Shown: piece after piece, positions 17,700-27,803 of the stretch
Layout of the letters: every line of letters begins with the position of its first letter
Position numbering within the stretch: the first letter of the stretch is position 1
Assembly: GCF_008806595.1 (NCBI RefSeq)
Contig: NZ_VZRB01000011.1
Coordinates: 163,063 to 227,062 of the forward strand
DNA length: 64,000 nucleotides
Source of the DNA: Streptomyces luteolifulvus
GTDB taxonomy: Bacteria; Actinomycetota; Actinomycetes; Streptomycetales; Streptomycetaceae
Direction: 5' to 3'
Program-made: the position numbers and the translations under genes
The notes under the pieces: model-generated
Database searches by the model: none
Seen by the model: the letters and a program-made list of their open reading frames with translations, nothing else
Told to the model about the DNA's origin: nothing

Positions 17700-18416
17700 A
17701 TGGACCCCGCTTCCCCGCAAGACCCCCGACCCGCCCTCCCCTACGGCACCGCCGACGCACCCCGCGTCGCCGTCCGCGGCGAAGCACACCTCGAAGTCGA
17801 CCCCGAGATCGCCCGCATCGGCATCACCGTCGCCTCCCGCGGCAAGGACCGCCGCAGCGCACTCGACGACCTCACCCGCCGCAACGCCGCCGCCCTCGAC
17901 CTCATCAAGTCCTACGGCGACGCCGTCGAACGCCTCGAAACCGGCGCCTTCTCCATCACCCCCGAACTCAAGGAACGAGGCCGCGGCGAACGCATCCACG
18001 CCCACCACGGCCGCGTCCACATCACCGCCGAACTCACCGACTTCACCGCCCTCGGCGAACTCACCACCCGCCTCGCCGACTTGGAACTCACCCGCGTGGA
18101 CGGCCCCTGGTGGACCCTGCGCCCCGACTCACCCGCCCACCGCGAAGCCCGCCGGCAAGCCGTAAAGGAAGCCGTCCAGCGCGCCCGGGAATACGCCGAC
18201 GCACTCGGCACCACACTCGCAGCCCTCGTGGAACTCGCCGACATCGGAGCCGAAGCCCCCCAGCCCTACCCGCAGACCGCCGGCGCCCGAATGCGCTCCA
18301 TGGCCTACGCCGCGGAGGCCGAGGACACCGCGGCGCCCCTCGACCTCGAACCCCAACGCCAGCACGTCCACGCCCAGGTCAACGCCCGCTTTACCATGAC
18401 GCCGCCGCGGCTGTAG
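17700..18416 (+). CDS. SIMPL domain (DUF541) protein
   Basis: The 238-residue product matches the SIMPL/DUF541 pattern: an opening beta strand VAVRGEAHLEVDPEIARIGITVASRGKD, DDLTRRNAA, a central SITPELKERG and the helix QAVKEAVQRAREYADALG. No signal peptide is visible in this start, so it appears cytoplasmic, unlike many SIMPL proteins. ATG 17700 was chosen for the GAGTGGGA just upstream and for alignment with the start of the family domain. The biochemical function is not established. Confidence 0.8.
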   Translation: MDPASPQDPRPALPYGTADAPRVAVRGEAHLEVDPEIARIGITVASRGKDRRSALDDLTRRNAAALDLIKSYGDAVERLETGAFSITPELKERGRGERIHAHHGRVHITAELTDFTALGELTTRLADLELTRVDGPWWTLRPDSPAHREARRQAVKEAVQRAREYADALGTTLAALVELADIGAEAPQPYPQTAGARMRSMAYAAEAEDTAAPLDLEPQRQHVHAQVNARFTMTPPRL

Positions 18417-18528
18417 CAGAAGGGGCTCCCGACCGACCCCCATTGCTCATCGGAGCACCCGGCCGCACAATTCAACCCTTGTCAATAGCACTTCACCCAA
18501 AGGTTGTTGAGTAGTCACGCCCGGCCAA

Positions 18529-18546
18529 TTACCTACCAGCCGGTAA
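18529..18546. promoter_or_regulatory. candidate operator upstream of pyk
   Basis: TTACC (18529-18533) and GGTAA (18542-18546) form an inverted repeat with an overlapping TACC-AGCC-GGTA (18534-18545). It sits immediately upstream of the -10 hexamer TAGGCT (18551-18556), where a bound repressor would block initiation. Confidence 0.4.
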
Positions 18547-18550
18547 GTCA

Positions 18551-18556
18551 TAGGCT
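18551..18556 (+). promoter_or_regulatory. -10 element TAGGCT of pyk (leaderless)
   Basis: TAGGCT ends 6 nt before ATG 18563 and no ribosome site is present, so the message probably begins at the start codon. The -35 region is occupied by the TTACC...GGTAA inverted repeat. Confidence 0.5.
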
Positions 18557-18562
18557 CGAACC

Positions 18563-19999
18563 ATGCGCCGAGCAAAGATCGTCTGTACCCTGGGCCCCGC
18601 CACCGACTCGTACGACCAGATCAAAGCGCTGGTCGACGCCGGAATGGACGTAGCCCGATTCAACCTCAGCCACGGCACCCACGCCGAGCACGAAATGCGC
18701 TACGACCACGTACGAAAGGCCTCCGACGAGACCGGCCGCAGCGTCGGAATGCTCGCCGACCTTCAAGGCCCGAAGATCCGCCTCGGCCGGTTCACCGAAG
18801 GCCCCGTACTCCTTGAACGCGGCGACACCTTCACCATCACCGTGGAAGAAAACGCCGAGGGAGACCGCCAAAGCTGCGGAACCACCTACACCGGCCTCGC
18901 CACCGACGTCACCCCCGGCGAACGCATCCTCGTCGACGACGGCAAGGTGTGCCTGGAGGTCACCGCCGTCGACGGCCCCCGCGTCCACACCACCGTCGTC
19001 GAAGGCGGCATGGTCTCCGACCACAAGGGCCTCAACCTGCCCGGAGTCGCCGTCTCCGTCCCCGCCCTCTCCGACAAGGACGAAGCGGACCTGCGATGGG
19101 CCCTGCGCGCCGGCTTCGACGTGATCGCGCTGTCCTTCGTCCGCAGCGGCCGCGACATCAAGGACGTCCACCGCATCATGGACGAGGAAGGCCGCCGCCT
19201 GCCCGTCATCGCCAAAGTGGAAAAGCCCCAGGCGGTCGACGCCATCGACGACATCGTCGCCGCCTTCGACGGCATCATGGTCGCCCGCGGCGACCTGGGC
19301 GTGGAAATGCCGCTGGAGCAGGTGCCCATCGTCCAGAAGCGTGCGATCAAACTCGCCAGGCGCAACGCCAAACCCGTCATCGTCGCCACACAGATGCTCG
19401 ACTCCATGATCGACAACTCGCGTCCGACACGGGCGGAAGCCTCCGACGTCGCCAACGCGGTGATCGACGGCACCGACGCGGTGATGCTCTCCGGCGAGAC
19501 CAGCGTCGGCAAATACGCCATCGAAACCGTCCGCACCATGGCGAAGATCGTCGAAGCCGCCGAGGAAGACATCCTCGCGAAGGGCCTCCCACCACTGACC
19601 GAAAGCAACAAGCCCCGCACCCAGGGCGGAGCGGTCGCCCGTGCGGCGGCCGAGATGGGCGACTTCCTCGGGGCGCGATTCCTCGTCGCCTTCACCCAGT
19701 CCGGCGACACCGCCCGCCGCCTGTCCCGCTACCGCTCCCCGATCCCCGTACTCGCCTTCACCCCCGAACAGGCCACGCGCTCCCAGCTGAGCCTGACATG
19801 GGGAGTGGAGACGTTCCTCGGCCCGAGCGTCGCATCGACGGACGCGATGGTCGACCAGGTCGACGAAGCGCTGCTCAAGTACGGCCGCTGCGAAAAGGGC
19901 GACGTCGTCATCATCACGGCCGGCTCCCCACCCGGCGTCCCCGGCTCGACCAACCTCGTCCGGGTACACCACATCGGCGAGGACGACAGCCCCAAGTAG
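18563..19999 (+). CDS. pyk: pyruvate kinase
   Basis: The 478-residue enzyme transfers phosphate from phosphoenolpyruvate to ADP in glycolysis. It begins RRAKIVCTLGPAT and shows ARFNLSHG, LADLQGPKIRLG, the active-site Lys in IAKVEKPQAVD, the Mg-binding MVARGDLGVEMP, and the family segment TQMLDSMIDNSRPTRAEASD followed by AVMLSGETSVGKYA. Length is typical. It converges with the endonuclease gene, leaving only 10 nt between the two stop codons. The -10 hexamer and inverted repeat upstream suggest a regulated leaderless promoter. Confidence 0.96.
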   Translation: MRRAKIVCTLGPATDSYDQIKALVDAGMDVARFNLSHGTHAEHEMRYDHVRKASDETGRSVGMLADLQGPKIRLGRFTEGPVLLERGDTFTITVEENAEGDRQSCGTTYTGLATDVTPGERILVDDGKVCLEVTAVDGPRVHTTVVEGGMVSDHKGLNLPGVAVSVPALSDKDEADLRWALRAGFDVIALSFVRSGRDIKDVHRIMDEEGRRLPVIAKVEKPQAVDAIDDIVAAFDGIMVARGDLGVEMPLEQVPIVQKRAIKLARRNAKPVIVATQMLDSMIDNSRPTRAEASDVANAVIDGTDAVMLSGETSVGKYAIETVRTMAKIVEAAEEDILAKGLPPLTESNKPRTQGGAVARAAAEMGDFLGARFLVAFTQSGDTARRLSRYRSPIPVLAFTPEQATRSQLSLTWGVETFLGPSVASTDAMVDQVDEALLKYGRCEKGDVVIITAGSPPGVPGSTNLVRVHHIGEDDSPK

Positions 20000-20009
20000 G
20001 CGGTGGGGG

Positions 20010-20795
20010 TCAGTGTTTGGGGCCCACGTGGGCGTCGAGGAGAGCGACGGAGGCTTTCCGGGCGACGGAGATGTTGTACGGGTTGCCGTTCCGGGTGCAG
20101 TGCGTCCACTTGATGCCGAGCTTGTCGAGGGTGTCGGTGTAGAGCTGCCGGATGTCGTCCGACTTGTTGGTGAAGAAGTACCGGGGGTACTCGTAGCGCT
20201 TGCGCTCACCGCCGATGAGGCGGGTGGTCCAGTTGGTGATACGGCAGCCGTCGGAGTGGATGAGCCCGCGGATGAAGTCCCAGGGGTGGGCGTCGACGAT
20301 CTCCTGCTGCCAGGGTTCGAGGGCGATGGTGCGCTCGTGCTTCATGCCGGGGCCGTGCTGGGGGAACAGGCACCACAAGTGCATGGAGTAGATCTTCACC
20401 TCCCAGCAGCCCTTTCGTCGGACCTTGCAGACCGAGTTGCCTGGGAACACGGAGCGCATGGCTCTCTCGCACTCGTCCATGAGTCCGGGGTGCGCCTCGG
20501 CGCAGGCGATGGACAGACTGGGTGACCGCATGGCGCGGTTCTTGATGATGTGACCGTCGCCGAGGTAGAGACCGAGCAGATAGGCGTAGGCGGGCGAGTC
20601 CAGCGTGCCGTCGCATCGTGGGCAGGGTGGTGGCGTGCGGCCGGGGCACTCGCCCCGTTTCGCTCGGTCCATGTGCTTCCAGTAGCTGACCGTTCCCAGC
20701 GGGACGTTCAGCTTCCGGGCGACGTCCGCGTTCCGCGTGCCGTTGCGCAGCAGCGTGACGGCCTTCTGTCGTACTTCAGTGCCGTGAAAATTCAT
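20010..20795 (-). CDS. free-standing LAGLIDADG homing endonuclease-like protein with HTH
   Basis: The 261-residue protein has an N-terminal helix-turn-helix (about 10-42, resembling Hin/Tc3-type DNA binding) and a short Cys segment (C50, C58, C61). Two LAGLIDADG helices follow: AYLLGLYLGDG with D80, and FIRGLIHSDGC with D182. Both catalytic acids are kept, so nuclease activity is possible. It is not inside an intron or intein here; it lies between pyk and tRNA-Leu, whose terminator separates them. ATG 20795 was chosen over upstream frames because the HTH begins immediately after it. The tRNA-Leu or a nearby sequence could be its target or original insertion site; that is inference. Confidence 0.75.
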   Translation of the reverse strand: MNFHGTEVRQKAVTLLRNGTRNADVARKLNVPLGTVSYWKHMDRAKRGECPGRTPPPCPRCDGTLDSPAYAYLLGLYLGDGHIIKNRAMRSPSLSIACAEAHPGLMDECERAMRSVFPGNSVCKVRRKGCWEVKIYSMHLWCLFPQHGPGMKHERTIALEPWQQEIVDAHPWDFIRGLIHSDGCRITNWTTRLIGGERKRYEYPRYFFTNKSDDIRQLYTDTLDKLGIKWTHCTRNGNPYNISVARKASVALLDAHVGPKH

Positions 20796-20839
20796 GCGAC
20801 CACTCTGCGTTACTGATCGTGACCACACGCAGCAAAAGA

Positions 20840-20867
20840 CGGATGTTCACGAGAACGTGAACATCCG
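20840..20867 (-). terminator. rho-independent terminator of tRNA-Leu
   Basis: A perfect 12-bp stem, CGGATGTTCACG (20840-20851) with CGTGAACATCCG (20856-20867), has a 4-nt loop. On the minus strand it is followed by TCTTTTGC, a classic U-run. It lies 9 nt downstream of the tRNA. Confidence 0.85.
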
Positions 20868-20876
20868 CTTCTGAAG

Positions 20877-20960
20877 TGCCCGGTGTGGGATTCGAACCCA
20901 CATGCCCTAAGGCACGGTGGTTTGAGCACCGCGAGTCTGACCAGATTCCTCCAACCGGGC
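20877..20960 (-). tRNA. tRNA-Leu (anticodon CAA)
   Basis: Read on the minus strand, acceptor GCCCGGT pairs with ACCGGGC. The D arm has GAG/CTC with GG in the loop, and the anticodon arm CGGTG-CTCAAAC-CACCG gives anticodon CAA for UUG codons. A long variable arm and the T loop TTCGAAT follow. The length of 84 nt is a class II tRNA. No CCA is encoded. Confidence 0.95.
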
Positions 20961-21062
20961 AGGCCGTGGAACTGCTGGGAAGTGTACCGGGTGACCGCGT
21001 GATGCTGCAGCTAGGTAGGCTCTAGGGCAGCAGCACTGCCCGGCCCGCAACAAGGAGCCCCC

Positions 21063-21719
21063 GTGACCGCCCCCGAGTCGCCCCAGCCCGTAGACGCGCC
21101 CGACGACGACAAGTCGCACGTGCCTCCGCTGACGACCCGCGTCGTCATCGCCGAGGACGAGGCCCTGATCCGGCTCGACCTCAAAGAGATGCTGGAGGAG
21201 GAGGGCTACACGGTCGTGGGCGAGGCCGGTGACGGTGAGCAGGCCATCGAGCTGGCCCGCGAGCACCGGCCGGACCTGGTGATTCTCGATGTGAAGATGC
21301 CCAAGCTGGACGGCATCTCCGCCGCGGAGAAGATCGCCGAGGAGCGTATCGCCCCCGTCCTGATGCTGACGGCCTTCTCTCAGCGTGACCTGGTCGAGCG
21401 GGCTCGGGACGCCGGTGCGATGGCGTATCTCGTGAAGCCGTTCAGCAAGAGTGATGTGGTTCCGGCGATCGAGATGGCCGTGTCCCGGTTCACGGAGCTG
21501 AAGGAGCTGGAGAACGAGGTCGCCGATCTCACCCAGCGTCTGGAGACCCGCAAGCTGGTGGACCGTGCGAAGTCGATCCTGCAGACGGAGTACGGCCTGA
21601 CGGAGCCGGCCGCGTTCCGGTGGATCCAGAAGACGTCGATGGACCGTCGGCTGTCGATGCAGCAGGTCGCCGAGGCGGTCATTCAGGACGCCGATGAGAA
21701 GAAGGCGTCCAAGGGCTGA
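21063..21719 (+). CDS. ANTAR-domain response regulator (PdtaR-like)
   Basis: The 218-residue protein has a CheY-like receiver (about 25-140; E31-D32, phosphoacceptor D76 in VILDVKMP, T103, K125 in LVKPFS). A coiled-coil linker follows, then an ANTAR RNA-binding domain (about 145-205) with the characteristic KLVDRAKSILQ and AFRWIQKTSMDRR. ANTAR regulators bind paired hexaloop hairpins in mRNA leaders and act as antiterminators when phosphorylated. No kinase is adjacent. GTG 21063 follows AAGGAG by 5 nt, and a TAGGCT -10 lies at 21016. The gene diverges from tRNA-Leu. Confidence 0.92.
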   Translation: MTAPESPQPVDAPDDDKSHVPPLTTRVVIAEDEALIRLDLKEMLEEEGYTVVGEAGDGEQAIELAREHRPDLVILDVKMPKLDGISAAEKIAEERIAPVLMLTAFSQRDLVERARDAGAMAYLVKPFSKSDVVPAIEMAVSRFTELKELENEVADLTQRLETRKLVDRAKSILQTEYGLTEPAAFRWIQKTSMDRRLSMQQVAEAVIQDADEKKASKG

Positions 21720-21768
21720 CATCTCAGCTCCACAGCCCCACAGCCCCACCCGATCATCACGTACGAGC

Positions 21769-21803
21769 GAGGCCCGCGCCCCGGGACAGGGGGCGCGGGC
21801 CTC
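21769..21803. terminator. strong bidirectional terminator between response regulator and livF
   Basis: GAGGCCCGCGCCCC (21769-21782) pairs with the complementary arm at 21789-21803 around GGGACA, extended outward by GTACGA/TCGTAC. It separates convergent genes. Confidence 0.8.
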
Positions 21804-21825
21804 GTCGTACTGCGAAGGGTGTCGC

Positions 21826-22542
21826 TCAGTCCTCGCCGAGGTACGCCTTGCGTACGGACTCGTCGTGCAGCAGGTCCTGCCCGCTGCCGGAGAGGACGAT
21901 GTTGCCGACCTCCATGACGTGTCCGTGGTCGGCGAGCGAGAGGGCCGCCTGGGCGTTCTGCTCGACGAGGAGGATGGTCACGCCCTGGGACTTGAGCTCG
22001 ACGATGGTCGCCATGATCTTCTGCATCATGATCGGCGAGAGGCCCATGGAGGGTTCGTCGAGCATGAGCAGTTTGGGCTGGGACATGAGTGCGCGTCCCA
22101 TGGCGAGCATCTGCTGCTCTCCGCCGGAGAGGGTGCCTGCGGCCTGCTTGCGGCGCTCTCCCAGGATCGGGAAGAGGTCGTAGGCGCGCTGGATGTCCTT
22201 GGCGATGCCTGCGCTGTCGCTGCGGAGGAAGGCGCCGAGGCGGAGGTTGTCCTCGATCGTCATGCGCGGGAAGATGTGCCGCCCCTCGGGGGAGTGGGCG
22301 AGGCCGAGCGAGACGATCTGGTGGGCGGGGTACTTCTTCAGCGATTTGCCGTTGAACTTGATCTGGCCGCCGACGGGCTTGAGCAGGCCGGAGAGGGTGC
22401 GCAGGGTGGTGGTCTTGCCGGCGCCGTTGGTGCCGATGAGGGTGACGACTTCGCCGGCTTCGACCTTGAAGGAGATGCCCTTGACGGCTTCGATCTTGCC
22501 GTAGGCGACGCGGAGGTCCTCGACCTCGAGGAGTGCGGTCAT
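21826..22542 (-). CDS. livF: branched-chain amino acid ABC transporter ATP-binding protein LivF
   Basis: The 238-residue ATPase has Walker A GTNGAGKTT, signature LSGGEQQ, Walker B LLMLDEPSMGLSP and the switch His region VEQNAQAAL that is typical of LivF. With LivG it forms the ATPase pair for uptake of Leu, Ile and Val. It overlaps livG by 4 nt (ATGA) and is the last gene of the livKHMGF operon, ended by a strong hairpin. Confidence 0.95.
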   Translation of the reverse strand: MTALLEVEDLRVAYGKIEAVKGISFKVEAGEVVTLIGTNGAGKTTTLRTLSGLLKPVGGQIKFNGKSLKKYPAHQIVSLGLAHSPEGRHIFPRMTIEDNLRLGAFLRSDSAGIAKDIQRAYDLFPILGERRKQAAGTLSGGEQQMLAMGRALMSQPKLLMLDEPSMGLSPIMMQKIMATIVELKSQGVTILLVEQNAQAALSLADHGHVMEVGNIVLSGSGQDLLHDESVRKAYLGED

Positions 22543-23405
22543 CGGTCGTTCTCCTTGCCGGGCGCGGCCTCGGCGGCTTCTACTTCGGCGACTTCTTCGC
22601 CGCCGGGTTCGTTTGCGAAGGGTTCGCCGAGGTAGGCGGCGATGACTCGCTCGTCGCCCTGGACGGTCGCGCTGTCGCCCTCGACGAGCTTTTCGCCCTG
22701 GACGAGGACGGAGACGCGGTCGCAGAGGTTGAAGATGAACCGCATGTCGTGCTCGATGACGAGGACGGCGATGCCCTTGTCGCGGATGGCGAAGACGAGT
22801 TCCTCGGTGGCCCGTGTCTCCTGCGGGTTCATGCCGGCGGTGGGCTCGTCGAGGAGCAGCAGGCCGGGTTCGCTGGCGAGGGCGCGTGCGATTTCGAGCT
22901 TGCGCTGCTCGCCGTAGGGGAGGTTGCGGGCGAGGTGGTCGGCCTTCTTGTCGAGGCCCACGAACTGGAGGAGTTCCATGGCGCGTTCGCGGGAGGCGCC
23001 TTCGGCTCTGTGGAAGCTGGGGAGGCGCAGGACGGCCGACCAGAAGCCTTCCTTGGTGCGGGTGTGGTGGCCGACGAGGACGTTTTCCAGGACCGTCATG
23101 TTGGCGAACAGGCGGATGTTCTGGAAGGTGCGTGCGATGCCGGCGGCGGTGACCTTGAAGGACTTGGGCGGCAGGATGTTGCCCTTGTAGCGGACTTCGC
23201 CCTCGGTGGGGATGTACAGGCCGGTGAGGCAGTTGAAGAAGGTTGTCTTGCCGGCGCCGTTGGGGCCGATGAGGCCGACGATTTCGCCGGCGTTCACGGT
23301 GAAGTCCACGTTGCGTACGGCGGTGAGGCCGCCGAAGCGCATGGTCACGCCGCGGGCGTCGAGGATGGCCTGGCCGGTGCTCGTGGTGATGGTGTCTGTC
23401 GTCAT
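22539..23405 (-). CDS. livG: branched-chain amino acid ABC transporter ATP-binding protein LivG
   Basis: The 288-residue ATPase shows Walker A GPNGAGKTT, the LivG-type insert FQNIRLFANMTVLENVLVG, signature LPYGEQRKLEIARAL (a Y variant usual in LivG), Walker B LLLLDEPTAGMNP and IEHDMRFIFNLCDR. About 25 residues of Glu/Ala-rich tail follow the conserved domain. It lies 6 nt after livM. Confidence 0.95.
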   Translation of the reverse strand: MTTDTITTSTGQAILDARGVTMRFGGLTAVRNVDFTVNAGEIVGLIGPNGAGKTTFFNCLTGLYIPTEGEVRYKGNILPPKSFKVTAAGIARTFQNIRLFANMTVLENVLVGHHTRTKEGFWSAVLRLPSFHRAEGASRERAMELLQFVGLDKKADHLARNLPYGEQRKLEIARALASEPGLLLLDEPTAGMNPQETRATEELVFAIRDKGIAVLVIEHDMRFIFNLCDRVSVLVQGEKLVEGDSATVQGDERVIAAYLGEPFANEPGGEEVAEVEAAEAAPGKENDR

Positions 23406-23411
23406 GGTGGG

Positions 23412-25240
<1,829 letters not shown>

Positions 25241-25244
<4 letters not shown>

Positions 25245-26173
25245 GCCCTGTCCGCGACGCGCTCGCCGAGCAGACCCTGTGGCCTGAACAGCAGTACGAG
25301 GATGAGGAGTACGAAGGCCCAGACGTCGGCCCAGGACTGGCTGCCGAACTGGTCCATGCCGGGGATGTCGGCGATGTAGGCGGTGGCCAGGGTCTCGGCG
25401 ACACCGAGGACCAGGCCGCCGATCATGGCTCCGTAGATGTTGCCGATGCCGCCGAGGACGGCTGCGGTGAAGGCCTTCAGACCGAGGATGAAGCCCATGC
25501 GGAAGTCGATCTGGCCGTACTTCAGGCCGTACGCGACGCCGCCGATGGCGGCGAAGATCGCGCCGAGGGCGAAGGCGACCACGATGATGCGGTCGGTGTT
25601 GATGCCCATGAGCTTCGCGGTGTCCGGGTCCTGCGCGGTGGCCTGCATGCCGCGGCCGGTGCGGGTCTTCATGACGAAGTAGGCGAGGACGCCCATGCTG
25701 ATGGGGGCGACGACCAGCAGGAAGATGTCACCGGTCTGGATGGTGACGTCGCCGATGTGGAAGGGGCCGCCCGGGATCTCGGGGAAGGTGAGAGCGGACT
25801 TGGCATGGGGGTACCAGGCCCATACCGCCTGCTGCAGCGCGAGGGACAGACCGATGGCGGTGATGAGGGGGGCGAGGCGTGGGGCGTTGCGGAGGGGGCG
25901 GTAGGCGAATCGTTCCGCTCCCACGGCGATGGTGGTGGAGACCAGGGCGGCGCCGATGAGCATCAGCGGCAGGGCGATCCACATGGACGTGCCATTGGGC
26001 AGGATGTACAGGTAGACCGTCAGAGCGCCGAACGCTCCGGTCATGAAGATCTCGCCGTGGGCGAAGTTGATGAGCTGGACGATGCCATAGACCATGGTGT
26101 AGCCGATGGCGACCAGGCCGTACATGGATCCTAGGAGCAGGCCGTTGACCAGCTGCTGCGGCAGTTCGTTCAC
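25241..26173 (-). CDS. livH: branched-chain amino acid ABC transporter permease LivH
   Basis: The 310-residue integral membrane protein starts QQLVNGLLLGSMYGLVAIGYTMVYGIVQLINFAHGEIFM, the LivH N terminus. It has about eight membrane segments and the cytoplasmic coupling sequence GRGMQATAQDPDTAKLMGIN. It pairs with LivM to form the channel. It is separated from livK by 114 nt containing a strong hairpin. Confidence 0.95.
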
Positions 26174-26228
26174 CGCATGTCCTCCGAGACGGTTTCGGAT
26201 GTTTCGACGGGTGGGGCCGGATGCGAGT

Positions 26229-26264
26229 CCGCGCGGGGCGCCAGTGGAACAGCGCCCCGCGCGG
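26229..26264 (-). terminator. intercistronic hairpin between livK and livH
   Basis: CCGCGCGGGGCGC (26229-26241) and GCGCCCCGCGCGG (26252-26264) form a perfect 13-bp stem. Placed after the binding-protein gene, it probably gives partial termination or 3'-end protection so that livK mRNA exceeds livHMGF mRNA. Confidence 0.7.
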
Positions 26265-26287
26265 CTCAGGAGTGGTGCGGGTGTGGG

Positions 26288-27517
26288 TCAGCCGGTGTAC
26301 GTACCGGACTTGACCGCCTTCCAGTCGCCGTTCTCGACGGCGTAGACGGTGAGCTGCTTGTTGGTGGCGTCACCGTACTCGTCGAAGGAGACCTTGCCGG
26401 TCACACCGTCGAACGAGACACCCTGCATCGCGGCCGCGACCTGGGCGCGAGCGTCGTCCGGGAGCTTGCCGTCGTTGTCCTCGACGACCTTCTTCACGGC
26501 CTCGATGATCGCCCAGGTGGAGTCGTAGGAGTAGCCGCCGTACGCCTCGTAGGCCTCCTTGTAGCCGGCGTTCTTGTAGTTGGCCACGAACTCCTTGGCG
26601 GAGGCGAGCTCCTCGACCGGGGCACCGACCGAGGTGGCCAGGTCACCGCCACCGCTGGCGCCGGCCAGCTTGATGAAGTCGGCGCTGTAGATGCCGTCAC
26701 CGCCGACCAGCGGGACCTTGGCTCCGGCGGCCTTGATCTGCTTGCTGAGCGGGCCGGCCTGCGGGTACTCGCCGCCGTAGTAGACGACGTCCGCGCCGGA
26801 GTTCTTCACCTTGGTGGCGACCGCGGAGAAGTCCTTGGTGTCGGGGTTGATGTGCTCGGTGCCGACGACCGTGCCGCCGAGCTTCTTGAACTCGTCGGTG
26901 AAGGTGGCGGCCAGGCCGGCGCCGTAGGTCTTCTTGTCGTCGATGACGAAGACCTTCTTCTTCTTGGAGTCGTTGTACACGTACTGCGCGGCGAACGGGC
27001 CCTGGATGGCGTCCGTGGTCGAGGTGCGGAAGTACGACTTGTACGGGCGAGCCTTGGACGTCTGCCAGTCGGTGCCCTGGGTCAGCGCCGGGTTGGTGTT
27101 GGCCGGGGAGACCTCGACCAGCTTGGCGTCGTCGAAGACCTTCTGCATGGACTCGGCGACCGAGGAGTTCAGCGGGCCGACGACGCCGAGGACGTTCTTG
27201 TCGGCGACGAACTTGGTGGCGTTCTGCTGGCCCGAGGACGGCTGGGCCTGGTCGTCGAGCGCCTCGACCTTGAAGGTGACGCCGTCGACGACCTTCTCCT
27301 TGTTGGCCGTCTTGGCGGCGAGGTCGGCGGAGTTCTTGATGCCGAGACCCAGCGCGGAGAGGTCACCGGTCAGCGGAGCGTCGACGCCGATGGTGACGGT
27401 GGTGCCGCCGCTACCGGAGTCCGAGCCGCCGTCCTCGTCGCGCGAGCCGCAGGCGGTGAGGGTGAGCGCTCCCGCCGCCAGAGCGGCGGTGATGGCGATG
27501 AGTGAGCGTTGACGCAC
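26288..27517 (-). CDS. livK: branched-chain amino acid ABC transporter substrate-binding lipoprotein
   Basis: The 409-residue precursor has a lipoprotein signal ending in LTLTAC, with Cys as the likely lipidated residue near 22. A Ser/Gly-rich spacer leads to a periplasmic-binding-protein type I domain (VTIGVDAPLTGDLSALG ... VGGDGIYS ... YDSTWAIIEA). It captures branched-chain amino acids outside the membrane and delivers them to LivHM. GTG 27517 was chosen because AAAGGA precedes it by 7 nt and it places the basic n-region correctly; ATG 27571 lacks a ribosome site. Confidence 0.93.
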   Translation of the reverse strand: MRQRSLIAITAALAAGALTLTACGSRDEDGGSDSGSGGTTVTIGVDAPLTGDLSALGLGIKNSADLAAKTANKEKVVDGVTFKVEALDDQAQPSSGQQNATKFVADKNVLGVVGPLNSSVAESMQKVFDDAKLVEVSPANTNPALTQGTDWQTSKARPYKSYFRTSTTDAIQGPFAAQYVYNDSKKKKVFVIDDKKTYGAGLAATFTDEFKKLGGTVVGTEHINPDTKDFSAVATKVKNSGADVVYYGGEYPQAGPLSKQIKAAGAKVPLVGGDGIYSADFIKLAGASGGGDLATSVGAPVEELASAKEFVANYKNAGYKEAYEAYGGYSYDSTWAIIEAVKKVVEDNDGKLPDDARAQVAAAMQGVSFDGVTGKVSFDEYGDATNKQLTVYAVENGDWKAVKSGTYTG

Positions 27518-27612
27518 GATCAGTCCTTTCCCTGGCGACCCTTCCCCCTGGAAGAGGCCGAGTCTGCGCACTGGGCCGAAGTGACATTTCGGTGGCGCGG
27601 TGACTGGGCGTG

Positions 27613-27618
27613 ACTCTA
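27613..27618 (-). promoter_or_regulatory. possible -10 element (TAGAGT) for the liv operon
   Basis: On the minus strand TAGAGT lies about 95 nt upstream of the livK start, leaving room for a leader. The -35 is unclear. The rest of 27518-27803 has one weak hairpin (CCCAGG/CCTGGG, 27757-27774) that may end the upstream minus-strand gene. Confidence 0.25.
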
Positions 27619-27803
27619 AGCGTGTGTGGGGAACATGGAGGAGGGTCTGACGGAGGCTGTGACGCTCTTGTTATGACACGTCGTAATGCAGAGCGGTGCT
27701 CGGTGGGCGGAACAGCGGAATTCAGACCGATTCGCCCTGTCCGAATAGTGAGAACTCCCAGGACCCAACCTGGGCGGATCAGGTGTGTCAGGTGTTTTGC
27801 TAA

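Noticed and set aside
20010..20795. Endonuclease as part of an intein or intron of pyk
   Set aside because: The pyk reading frame is continuous and full length, and the endonuclease is on the opposite strand with its own start and stop.
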